This document shows, piece by piece, positions 7,340 through 14,106 of a stretch of 14,340 bases of DNA (its first letter is position 1; the number at the start of each line of letters is the position of its first letter). The notes under the pieces are model-generated. The model was not told where the DNA came from. It did no database searches and saw only the letters and a list, made by a program, of their open reading frames with translations. The stretch comes from JAXDLK01 sp034666665. Lineage in GTDB: Bacteria > Desulfobacterota > Binatia > JACPRU01. Made by a program: the position numbers and the translations under genes. Location: NCBI GenBank assembly GCA_034666665.1, contig JAXDLK010000040.1, forward strand, positions 1 through 14,340. The letters run 5' to 3'.

Positions 7340-7687
7340 ATGCCATCGGCCGAGGACGCTATGGTCCACCCATCCTTCGTGACGTTCGTCGAACGGATCG
7401 TGCTTCCCGCGAACGCCGCGAATCCGACTCACCACCGGCTCGACGGGGGGACCCGTGGTGGCAACCGTACTGTTTTCGGTAAGTTCCGCCACGGGCAAAG
7501 GATCTGGAAGGTCCATGCGGATACTTGGTACGAACCGCTCCTGGCAGCCTTCGCACGCGCCCGCGAAGGTGCTGATCCATTCATCGAGGGATGGACACGA
7601 GGCGGGACGCGTTGCCTAGAGCTGGCGAACGTTCAGGGCTTGACGCCGCGTCCGCCAAACAAGCACCTCTACATCTACGAGGCGTAG
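7340..7687 (+). CDS. Hypothetical protein, 115 aa
   Basis: I do not recognise this family. ATG 7340 is preceded by GGAGAG (7325-7330) at a 9-nt spacing, one of the better Shine-Dalgarno matches in the window, which favours this start over the upstream ATG 7229 in the same frame. The protein is soluble, with no signal or membrane segment. It has a basic, Gly-rich middle (HHRLDGGTRGGNRTVFGKFRHGQ), a WKVHADTWYEPLLAAFARAR helix and a conserved-looking end, ELANVQGLTPRPPNKHLYIYEA. Basic and aromatic content would suit nucleic-acid binding, but that is inference. It is in the same frame as the interrupted UDG-like gene with no intervening stop after 7168, so a former single fused protein cannot be excluded. 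Third-position GC is lower than in flanking core genes. Confidence 0.6.
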   Translation: MPSAEDAMVHPSFVTFVERIVLPANAANPTHHRLDGGTRGGNRTVFGKFRHGQRIWKVHADTWYEPLLAAFARAREGADPFIEGWTRGGTRCLELANVQGLTPRPPNKHLYIYEA

Positions 7688-7712
7688 ACGACGTGTCGCG
7701 TTTACCGTCGCG

Positions 7713-7741
7713 TTGACAAGGGTCGGACGTCCGCCGAGAAT
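7713..7741 (+). promoter_or_regulatory. Candidate sigma70 promoter for alaC-hom
   Basis: A perfect -35 hexamer TTGACA (7713-7718) is followed after 17 bp by GAGAAT (7736-7741), which matches four of six positions of TATAAT. Transcription would start near 7748, only about 6 nt before the alaC ATG at 7754. No Shine-Dalgarno is visible in the short leader, so translation would be near-leaderless. A direct repeat GTCGCGTT (7695-7702 and 7707-7714) overlaps the -35 and could be an operator, but that is speculative. Confidence 0.5.
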
Positions 7742-7753
7742 CCGCGCCCTCCC

Positions 7754-8959
7754 ATGGATTTCCCCCGCATCAAGCGTCTTCCCCCGTACGTGCTCGCCGA
7801 GGTGACCGAGCTCAAGCACCGCGCGCGCGTCGCCGGCGAGGACATCATCGATCTCGGCATGGGGAACCCCGACGGAGCGACTCCTCCGCACATCGTCCAG
7901 AAGCTCGTCGAGGCCGCGGCGAAGACACAGAACCACCGCTACTCTCTCTCCCGCGGGTTGCCGAAGCTCCGGCTGGCGATGGCGAACTGGTACCGCCGCC
8001 GCTTCGGCGTGGAGCTCGATCCCGACACCGAGGTGGTCGCCACGATCGGCGCGAAGGAGGGGCTGACGCATATGGCGCTGGCACTCGTCGGGCCCGGCGA
8101 CATCGTCATCTGTCCGAGCCCCGCGTACGCCATCCATCCATACTCCGCGATCATCGCAGGCGCCGACATCCGCACGCCGCCGATGCTGCCGACGGAAGAC
8201 CTGCTCGGGCACATCGAGGAGACGTTCCGCCAGTGCTGGCCGAAGCCGAAGCTCCTGACTCTGTCCTTCCCGAACAACCCGACGACGGCGGTCGTGGATC
8301 GGCGCTTCTTCGAGCGGGTCGTCGACTTCGCGCACGAGAACAAGCTGCTCGTGATCCACGATTTCGCCTACGCCGACCTGACGTTCGACGGCTACGAGCC
8401 GCCGAGCTTCCTCCAGGTGAACGGGGCCAAGGACGTCGGTGTCGAGTTCTTCACCCTGTCGAAGAGCTACAACATGGCCGGCTGGCGCGTCGGGTTCGCG
8501 GTCGGCAACCGCGAGATGGTCGGCGCGCTCGGCCGACTCAAGAGCTACATCGACTACGGCATCTTCGCCCCCGTGCAGATCGCGGCGATTCACGCGCTGA
8601 ACGGACCGCAGGATTGCGTCGACGACATCCGCCGCCGCTACCAGCGGCGGCGGGACGTGCTCTGCGACGGTCTCAACCGGGCAGGGTGGCCCCTCGAGCG
8701 CCCGCGCGCGACGATGTTCGTGTGGGCGCGCATTCCGGAGCCCTTCCGCGAGCTCGGCTCCGTCGAGTTCAGCAAATTCCTGCTCCGCGAAGCCAAGGTC
8801 GCGGTGTCGCCGGGCGCCGGGTTCGGCGAGTACGGCGACGAGTTCGTGCGCTTCTCGCTGATCGAGAACGAGCATCGAACCCGCCAGGCCGTTCGCGGCA
8901 TTCGTAAGGCGCTCTCGCGAGGCGAGGTGCCGGGCGCGGTACGGGCTCGGGCCGGCTGA
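7754..8959 (+). CDS. alaC: Alanine-synthesising glutamate-pyruvate aminotransferase (AlaC type)
   Basis: A fold-type I PLP aminotransferase of 401 aa that transfers the amino group of glutamate to pyruvate to make alanine. It follows E. coli AlaC almost motif for motif: RIKRLPPYV at the N-terminus, IIDLGMGNPDGATPPHIV (31-48), YSLSRGLPKLR (63-73), TIGAKEGLTHM (97-107), PNNPT (173-177), Asp203 in HDFAYAD, the Schiff-base Lys237 in FTLSKSYNMAGWR, and SPGAGFGEYGDEFVRFSLIEN near the C-terminus. LL-diaminopimelate aminotransferase is a related alternative, but the KSYNMAGWR and MGNPDGATPP blocks favour AlaC. Hom follows after 8 nt, implying one transcript for alanine and aspartate-family amino acid synthesis. 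Confidence 0.93.
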   Translation: MDFPRIKRLPPYVLAEVTELKHRARVAGEDIIDLGMGNPDGATPPHIVQKLVEAAAKTQNHRYSLSRGLPKLRLAMANWYRRRFGVELDPDTEVVATIGAKEGLTHMALALVGPGDIVICPSPAYAIHPYSAIIAGADIRTPPMLPTEDLLGHIEETFRQCWPKPKLLTLSFPNNPTTAVVDRRFFERVVDFAHENKLLVIHDFAYADLTFDGYEPPSFLQVNGAKDVGVEFFTLSKSYNMAGWRVGFAVGNREMVGALGRLKSYIDYGIFAPVQIAAIHALNGPQDCVDDIRRRYQRRRDVLCDGLNRAGWPLERPRATMFVWARIPEPFRELGSVEFSKFLLREAKVAVSPGAGFGEYGDEFVRFSLIENEHRTRQAVRGIRKALSRGEVPGAVRARAG

Positions 8960-8967
8960 CCCCGGCG

Positions 8968-10278
8968 GTGCGCGGCGAGGTCACGATTGCGCTCCTCGGT
9001 CTCGGCACCGTAGGCACCGGGGTCGCGATGCTGATCGAGAGGAACCGGCCGCTTCTCCGCCGCCGGCTCGGTCTCGACCTCCGCATCGTCGGTGTCGCCG
9101 TTCGAGATCCCCGCCGCGGCCGCGATTCGCCGATCACCCGCCGGCTGCTGACGACGGACGCGCGCTCGCTCGTCACCGATCCATCGGTCGACGTCGTGGT
9201 CGAGCTCTTCGGAGGCTACGAGCCGGCGCGGAGCCTCGTGCTCGCGGCGATCGCCGCCGGCAAGGACGTGGTCACCGCGAACAAGGCGCTGCTCGCGGTG
9301 CACGGCCGCGAGGTATTCGCCGCCGCGGAGCATCAGGGCGTGCGCCTCGGCTTCGAAGCCAGCGTCGGCGGCGGCGTGCCGATCATCCGGGTGTTGAAAG
9401 AAGCGCTCGCGGGCGATCGCAACCGCGCCGTCTACGGCATCGTCAACGGGACCTGCAATTCGATCTTGACGGCGATGACGGACCGCGGGTCGGAGTTCCC
9501 GGCGGCGCTCGCGGAGGCGCAAGCGAGCGGCCTCGCCGAGGCGGACCCGTCGCTCGACATCGACGGCACCGACTCCGCGCACAAGCTCGCGCTGCTCGTG
9601 GCGCTCGCCTTCGGAATGGATTGTCCGGTGGCGGAGATCCACACGGAAGGCATCCGGCCGATCGCGCAGATGGACGTCGCGTTCGCGCGCGAGCTCGGCT
9701 ACGTGATCAAGCTCCTGGCGATCGCCAAGGACGACGGCAAGCGGGTCGAGGCGCGCGTCCACCCGACGATGATTCCGCGGACGCATCTCCTCGCCGACGT
9801 CCGCGACGCGTTCAACGCGATCCACATCCAGGGCGACGCGCTCGGGTCGACGATGTACGTCGGACCGGGAGCCGGGCGGCTGCCGACCGCAACGTCCGTG
9901 CTTGCGGACGTGGTCGAGATCGCGCGGCAGAGGGCGCATCCCGGCGAACGCCCCCCGCCCCCGCTGGGGATCCCGGTCGCCGAGCTTCGCGCCGCACGCC
10001 TGCGGCCGATCGGCGCGATCGAGAGCGAGTACTACCTGCGGTTCTTGGTCGTCGACCGGCCGGGCGTCCTCGGCCGCATCGCCGGGATCCTCGGCCGCCG
10101 CGGCATCAGCATCGCGTCGGTGATCCAGAAGGATCGGCGCAAGGGCAACTCGGTGCCGATCATCATCCGCACTCACGAAGCGCGCGAGTCGAGCCTGCGC
10201 CGCGCGCTCTCCGACATCGGTCGCCTGGCGGCGGTCCGGGGCAAACCCTTCTTCATGCGGATCGAGGACCGGCTCTGA
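8968..10278 (+). CDS. hom: Homoserine dehydrogenase with C-terminal ACT domain
   Basis: Reduces aspartate semialdehyde to homoserine with NAD(P)H, the branch point to threonine, methionine and isoleucine. At 436 aa it is the usual monofunctional length. Domains: Rossmann cofactor loop GLGTVGTG at 11-18; VVTANKALL with Lys106; the catalytic core YGIVNGTCNSILTAM (156-170) and EADPSLDIDGTDSAHK (191-206), carrying the acidic residues and the Lys206 expected of the active site; then an ACT regulatory domain from about 352 (LRFLVVDRPGVLGRIAGIL). The ACT domain implies feedback control, classically by threonine. The GTG start at 8968, 8 nt after the alaC stop, sits just ahead of the first beta-strand VTIALLGLG. 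No thrC or thrB follows in the window. Confidence 0.96.
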   Translation: MRGEVTIALLGLGTVGTGVAMLIERNRPLLRRRLGLDLRIVGVAVRDPRRGRDSPITRRLLTTDARSLVTDPSVDVVVELFGGYEPARSLVLAAIAAGKDVVTANKALLAVHGREVFAAAEHQGVRLGFEASVGGGVPIIRVLKEALAGDRNRAVYGIVNGTCNSILTAMTDRGSEFPAALAEAQASGLAEADPSLDIDGTDSAHKLALLVALAFGMDCPVAEIHTEGIRPIAQMDVAFARELGYVIKLLAIAKDDGKRVEARVHPTMIPRTHLLADVRDAFNAIHIQGDALGSTMYVGPGAGRLPTATSVLADVVEIARQRAHPGERPPPPLGIPVAELRAARLRPIGAIESEYYLRFLVVDRPGVLGRIAGILGRRGISIASVIQKDRRKGNSVPIIIRTHEARESSLRRALSDIGRLAAVRGKPFFMRIEDRL

Positions 10279-10357
10279 GTCTTCCTTCGCGCGGGGCGGA
10301 TCCGCTGTTAGCTGTAAGAGGATTCCCGAGAGGGCTATAGAAGGAACGGTCGCCGGA
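10279..10357 (+). promoter_or_regulatory. hom-glpX spacer with weak promoter candidate and Shine-Dalgarno
   Basis: The spacer holds a 10-bp perfect palindrome GCGGATCCGC (10296-10305), a -10-like TATAGA (10336-10341) with no good -35 (the best-placed hexamer is TGTAAG), and AAGGA (10341-10345) about 12 nt before the ATG of the GlpX-family gene. It may allow separate transcription of the glpX-tup unit; the evidence is weak. Confidence 0.25.
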
Positions 10358-11317
10358 ATGGATCGGAACCTCGCGCTCGAAGTCGTCCGCGTCACGGAAG
10401 CCGGTGCGCTCGCCGCCGCGCGTCTGATGGGTCGTGGAGACGAGATCGCCGTCGACAAGGCGGCGTCCGAGGCGATCCGCCGCGCGTTTCGCTCGATTCC
10501 GATTCAGGGTCGGATCGTCATCGGCGAGGGGGCTCCCGACGAGGACGTGCCCCTCTACGAGGGCGAGGAGATCGGCAGCGGCCAGGGATCGCGTCTCGAC
10601 GTCGCGGTCGACGCGGTCGAGGGCGATGCGGCGTGTGCCAGCGGCGGACCGAACGCGCTGTCGGTGGTGGCGATCTCCGATGCGGAGGACGGCGGCTTCG
10701 TGCGCTGTCCTCGCTGCTACATGGACAAGCTCGCCGTCGGCCCCGACGGCCGCGAGGCCGTCGAGATCGACCGCTCGCCGGGCGAGAACGTCAAAGCGCT
10801 GGCGGAGGCGAGGGGCATGTACGTCGAGGACCTGACGGTCGCGGTCCTCGACCGCCCACGGCACGAGAAGCTGATCCACGAGATCCGCGCGGCCGGGGCT
10901 CGCATCAAGCTGATCGCGGATGGGGATCTCTCGGCGGCACTCGGCACGCTCCGCGACGAGAGCGGCATCGATCTCGCCCTCGGCGTCGGTGGCGCCTCCC
11001 AGGGCGTCCTCGCGGCGGCGGCGCTCGTGTGCGCGGGCGGCAAGTTCCAGGGGCGATTCACTGCCACGAGCGGGTTTCAGGCCGAGCGCCTCCGCGCCGC
11101 CGGGATCACGGATTTCGCACGGAAGTACGAGGCGACGGACCTCGCCCGCGGCAACCTGATGTTCGCCGCGACCGGGGTCACCTCGGGGACGCTGCTCGAG
11201 GGCGTGCGCTTCTTCCGCGGCGGTGCGACCACGAACTCGATCGTGATGCGCTCGAAGACACGCACGTTCCGCTTCATCCAGGCGGTGCACCATTTCGACT
11301 TCAAACCGGAGTACTGA
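10358..11317 (+). CDS. glpX: GlpX-family (class II fructose-1,6-bisphosphatase-like) protein with altered active site
   Basis: GlpX enzymes hydrolyse fructose-1,6-bisphosphate (some also sedoheptulose-1,7-bisphosphate) in gluconeogenesis, using Mn2+/Mg2+. The family assignment is clear: LALEVVRVTEAGALAAARLMG, VIGEGAPDED, YMDKLAVGP, LDRPRHEKLI, ADGD (187-190), ATGVTSGTLLEGV, KTRTFRFIQAVHHFD. Metal ligands Asp33, Glu57, Asp85 and Glu88 fall at the same numbers as in E. coli GlpX. However, the DP-x-EGT motif is DAVEGD, so catalytic Thr90 is Asp90. The GGAPEG motif is GGASQG, so the residue equivalent to Glu213 is Gln215. CPRC (117-120) sits directly before the substrate-site Tyr121. At 319 aa it is near full length with no truncation. 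It may be a divergent phosphatase with changed chemistry, a non-catalytic paralogue, or an enzyme for another sugar bisphosphate. tupA follows after 2 nt. Confidence 0.85.
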   Translation: MDRNLALEVVRVTEAGALAAARLMGRGDEIAVDKAASEAIRRAFRSIPIQGRIVIGEGAPDEDVPLYEGEEIGSGQGSRLDVAVDAVEGDAACASGGPNALSVVAISDAEDGGFVRCPRCYMDKLAVGPDGREAVEIDRSPGENVKALAEARGMYVEDLTVAVLDRPRHEKLIHEIRAAGARIKLIADGDLSAALGTLRDESGIDLALGVGGASQGVLAAAALVCAGGKFQGRFTATSGFQAERLRAAGITDFARKYEATDLARGNLMFAATGVTSGTLLEGVRFFRGGATTNSIVMRSKTRTFRFIQAVHHFDFKPEY

Positions 11318-11319
11318 CC

Positions 11320-12171
11320 TTGCATCGGCGTGGATCCGGTCTCCTGCTGGCGCTGCTCCTGTGCGCCGGCTGCCGTTCCGCGGCCGCGGCCGAGCGGCTG
11401 ACGCTCGCGACCACGACCAGCGTGCGCGACTCGGGTCTCCTCGAGCACATCCTTCCCGACTTCGAATCCCGCGAGCACGTGCGTGTCGCGGTCGTGGCAG
11501 TGGGCTCGGGACAGGCACTCGAGATCGGCCGTCGTGGTGATGCCGACGTGCTGATCGTCCACTCTCCCGATGCCGAGAAGGCATTTTTGAAAGAAGGTCA
11601 CGGCGCCTTCCGCTGGCGCATCATGTGGAACTACTTCGCGATCGTCGGCCCCGAAGGAGACCCTGCGGGTGTCCGAGGCTCGCCGACCGCCGCGGCCGGC
11701 ATGGCCAAGATCGCCGCGTCTTCGCGCACGTTCGTCTCCCGAGGAGACGATTCCGGCACTCACGTGAAGGAGCTCGCGTTGTGGAAGGCCGCAGGCCTCG
11801 ACCCGTCGTCCTTCGCGAGCTGGTACAAGTCCATCGGCTCGGGGATGGCCGCGGCGCTGCGCATGGCCTTCGAGATGGATGCGTACACGCTGACGGATGA
11901 GGGCACCTACCGTTCGATCCCGGAGGTGGGCGAGGCGGCGACCGTGAAGCCGGGGCTGGTGATCCTGCTCGGCGGGCTGGATCATCCGGCGGAGGATCTG
12001 CGCAACGTCTACTCGGTGATTCCCGTGAATCCGGATCGCCACCCCGGTGTCCAGTCGGACCTCGCCAGGCATTTCGCGACCTGGATCACCTCCGAAGGGG
12101 CTGCGGCGAAGATCCGTCAGTACCGCATCGGGGGCCACCCGCTGTTCGAGCCGTCGCCCGAGCGGCATTGA
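11320..12171 (+). CDS. tupA: Tungstate ABC transporter, periplasmic substrate-binding protein
   Basis: Captures tungstate in the periplasm and delivers it to TupB. The mature part begins ERLTLATTTSVRDSGLLEHI, the TupA/WtpA-type oxyanion motif (TTTS-x-x-DSGLL), followed by VAVGSGQALEIGRRGDADVL, VHSPDAEKAFLKEGHG, MWNYFAIVGP, SRGDDSGTHVKELALWK and FEMDAYTLTDEGTY, all characteristic. The start is TTG 11320, 2 nt after the glpX stop: the frame is open far upstream through glpX, but only from 11320 does a signal peptide appear (residues 1-24, basic start, LLLALLL core). CAGC ending at Cys18 could be a lipoprotein site, though Cys rather than Leu at -3 is unusual; signal peptidase I cleavage after the Ala run is the alternative. 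283 aa. Molybdate selectivity cannot be excluded from sequence. Confidence 0.88.
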   Translation: MHRRGSGLLLALLLCAGCRSAAAAERLTLATTTSVRDSGLLEHILPDFESREHVRVAVVAVGSGQALEIGRRGDADVLIVHSPDAEKAFLKEGHGAFRWRIMWNYFAIVGPEGDPAGVRGSPTAAAGMAKIAASSRTFVSRGDDSGTHVKELALWKAAGLDPSSFASWYKSIGSGMAAALRMAFEMDAYTLTDEGTYRSIPEVGEAATVKPGLVILLGGLDHPAEDLRNVYSVIPVNPDRHPGVQSDLARHFATWITSEGAAAKIRQYRIGGHPLFEPSPERH

Positions 12172-12815
12172 GCTTCGACTCGGAGATTCTGCTCGTCGCC
12201 GGCAGGTCGCTGTACGTCTCGGGCCTGGCGACCGTGCTGGCGAGCGCGGTCGGCGTGCCCGCGGGGACCGTGCTCGGGCTACGCGACTTCCACGGGCGCC
12301 GCTTTCTCCGCTCGTTCCTGCACGCGCTCTACGGGGTTCCGCCGGTGCTCCTCGGCCTCTGCCTCTACCTCCTGCTCTCGAAGACGGGGCCGCTCGGCGG
12401 CTTCGGATGGCTATTCACGATCGAAGGGATGATTCTCGCACAGTTCCTCCTCGTGCTGCCGTTCGTCACCGGCCTCACGATGAATGCGATCCAGGAGCTC
12501 GACGCCGCTCTCAAGGATACCGCGCGGACGCTCGGCGCGCGCCGCGGATCGTACGTCCGCATCCTCGTTCGCGAGGCGCGCTCGGGCGTGTTGTCCGCGG
12601 TCATGGTCGGGTTCGGCCGGGCGATCTCGGAGGTCGGGGCGGTGATCATGGTCGGCGGGAACATCCGGCACGAGACGGAGGTACTGACCACCGCGATCGT
12701 CAAGGAGACCAGCCGTGGCAACTTCACCGCCGCGACCGGGCTCGGCCTCTTCCTGCTCGGTACCTCCGCGCTGGTGTTTCTCGCGCTGACGGTGCTGCAG
12801 GAGCGTACGGAGTGA
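12168..12815 (+). CDS. tupB: Tungstate ABC transporter permease
   Basis: Inner-membrane channel subunit of the importer, 215 aa, with about five to six hydrophobic segments. The cytoplasmic EAA loop that docks the ATPase is seen as KDTARTLGARRGSYVRILV...REARSGVLSAVMVGFGRAISE, and AISEVGAVIMVGGNI is highly typical of TupB-type permeases. Start TTG 12168 overlaps the tupA stop (TTGA); residues SFDSEILLVAGRSLYVSGLATVLA match the expected N-terminal helix entry. The end overlaps the ATPase start (GTGA at 12812), so the three genes are translationally coupled. Confidence 0.93.
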   Translation: MSFDSEILLVAGRSLYVSGLATVLASAVGVPAGTVLGLRDFHGRRFLRSFLHALYGVPPVLLGLCLYLLLSKTGPLGGFGWLFTIEGMILAQFLLVLPFVTGLTMNAIQELDAALKDTARTLGARRGSYVRILVREARSGVLSAVMVGFGRAISEVGAVIMVGGNIRHETEVLTTAIVKETSRGNFTAATGLGLFLLGTSALVFLALTVLQERTE

Positions 12816-13564
12816 AGGCCGAGCTCGCGGCGGAATGGATCACCAAGCGATACGGCGATCGTACCGTCCTCACCGGCGTCAGCCTCACGATCGCGCGCGG
12901 CGAGATCCACGCGGTGCTTGGCCCGAGCGGCTCGGGTAAGACCACGCTGCTTCGCATCATGAACCTGCTCGAGGCGCCGGACGAGGGGACCGTGCGGCTC
13001 GACGGCGAAGAAATCCAGGTCGCGCGGGCGGCCGAGCCGCTGGACGGCATGCGCTACGCCGCGCGCCTGCGGATGGCGATGGTGTTTCAGAAGCCGGTGG
13101 CGTTTCGCCGGACCGTCGTCGAGAACGCCGCCCTCGGCCTCGAGATCCGCGGCCGGCCGCGCGCCGAGATCGTAGAGCGCGTATCTGCCGTGCTCCAAGA
13201 GCTGGGTCTCGCGCGGCTGGCGAACGCGCCCGCGCGGCGGCTCTCCGCAGGTGAGCAGCAGCGCCTGGCGTTCGCGCGCGCCGCGGTCCTCGGGGTCGAT
13301 TTCCTGCTGCTCGACGAGTTCACCGCGAACCTCGATCCGCGGAACGTCGACGTCCTCGAGCGCGCGGCCCGCGCGTATGCGCGCGAGCACGGTGGCGGCG
13401 TGCTGCTCGTCACCCACGATCTCTTCCAGGCGCGGCGAGTGGCCGACCGCGTGTCGTTGCTGTCGGAAGGGCGACTGGTGGAGAGCGCGCCGAAGACCGA
13501 GTTCTTCGAATCGCCGAAGGATCCGCGCACGCGCGGGTTCCTCGCCGGCGAGCTGGCCCTCTGA
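12812..13564 (+). CDS. tupC: Tungstate ABC transporter ATP-binding protein
   Basis: Cytoplasmic ATPase subunit, 250 aa. Motifs: Walker A GPSGSGKT (37-44), Q-loop Gln93 in MVFQKPVAF, signature LSAGEQQR (144-151), Walker B FLLLDEF (164-170) and switch His202 in LVTHDL. The Walker B is followed by Phe where ABC ATPases almost always have Pro (DEP); the catalytic Glu169 is kept, so activity is expected. The LSAGEQQ signature is a common variant of LSGGQ. GTG 12812 overlaps the tupB stop by 4 nt; the frame is open further upstream, but that part lies antiphase within tupA/tupB and is a shadow. It ends 11 nt before a convergent minus-strand gene. Confidence 0.94.
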   Translation: MKAELAAEWITKRYGDRTVLTGVSLTIARGEIHAVLGPSGSGKTTLLRIMNLLEAPDEGTVRLDGEEIQVARAAEPLDGMRYAARLRMAMVFQKPVAFRRTVVENAALGLEIRGRPRAEIVERVSAVLQELGLARLANAPARRLSAGEQQRLAFARAAVLGVDFLLLDEFTANLDPRNVDVLERAARAYAREHGGGVLLVTHDLFQARRVADRVSLLSEGRLVESAPKTEFFESPKDPRTRGFLAGELAL

Positions 13565-13570
13565 ATGGCG

Positions 13571-13594
13571 TCTCCTCAGCCCGCATGGAGGAGA
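13571..13594. terminator. Inverted repeat at the convergent gene junction, possible bidirectional terminator
   Basis: TCTCCTC (13571-13577) and GAGGAGA (13588-13594) form a perfect 7-bp stem with a 10-nt loop. It lies just past the tupC stop and overlaps the stop codon of the minus-strand gene. No T-tract follows on either strand, so it is at best a weak or factor-assisted terminator. Confidence 0.35.
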
Positions 13595-14106
13595 ATGGTG
13601 AAGACGAGGCCGCCCACGAGAAGCATCGCCGAAACGATGCACCCGAGGACGTAGGCCGGCAGCTTCGCGCCGAGGGGACGCGTGAACACGACGGTATGGC
13701 GCGCGGCTTCGGTGCCGGGGGGAACGCCGCCGGTCACGAGCGTCAGATGGCGCGGGCGGTCGAGCACGAAGCGAGCGATCACGAGCCGCGCCCACCCGAA
13801 CCCCGTGGTACGGGTGCGAAGGACGACCGAGCTGAGCGGAACGTCTTCGCGCGAGAGACGATCGTGGAGCGTGAACGTCCCGCGGAAGAGCGTGGAGAGG
13901 AGCGGCCCCTCGACGCTCAGGAGGATCGGTCCGGAGACGTCGAGGTCGACCTCCTGCTCCGCGCCGAGCGGCACACGTGCGAGCGCCGGCGTGCGGACGA
14001 GCCGCAGCAGCCCATGGATGCTGAAAGCGAGCATCGCGAGGCCCGCAGCACCGGCGAGCGGCGGCAGCCAGCGCGGCAGGGTCGAGAGAACATCGTGCGG
14101 GATCAT
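13576..14106 (-). CDS. Hypothetical two-TM membrane protein (176 aa)
   Basis: I do not recognise the family. Topology visible in sequence: an N-terminal hydrophobic helix (about 13-35, WLPPLAGAAGLAMLAFSIHGLL), a soluble middle of about 110 residues rich in beta-type patterns (VDLDVSGPILLSVEGPLL; SSVVLRTRTTGFGWARLVI; HLTLVTGGVPPGTEAARHTV), and a C-terminal helix (about 150-173). This resembles small membrane-anchored proteins with a single beta-rich domain, but no function follows from it. ATG 14106 overlaps the stop of the upstream minus-strand gene (ATGA), so the two are probably one operon. Reads toward tupC and ends 11 nt from its stop. Confidence 0.7.
   Translation of the reverse strand: MIPHDVLSTLPRWLPPLAGAAGLAMLAFSIHGLLRLVRTPALARVPLGAEQEVDLDVSGPILLSVEGPLLSTLFRGTFTLHDRLSREDVPLSSVVLRTRTTGFGWARLVIARFVLDRPRHLTLVTGGVPPGTEAARHTVVFTRPLGAKLPAYVLGCIVSAMLLVGGLVFTILLHAG

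Noticed and set aside
7616..10458. Large minus-strand frames opposite alaC and hom (7616-8875 and 8638-10458)
   Set aside because: Antisense shadows of two well-recognised enzymes; low-complexity Arg/Ala/Asp content.
10633..11319. Upstream extension of the tupA frame inside glpX
   Set aside because: Translation is Arg/Gly-rich shadow sequence; the real N-terminus (signal peptide) begins at TTG 11320.
10253..12168. Minus-strand frames opposite glpX and tupA
   Set aside because: No motif content and antisense to recognised genes.
12047..12811. Upstream extension of the tupC frame through tupA/tupB
   Set aside because: Arg-rich shadow translation; ATPase homology starts just after GTG 12812.
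12365..13795. 476-codon minus-strand frame spanning tupB and tupC
   Set aside because: Crosses the convergent junction and is antisense to clear ABC transporter genes.
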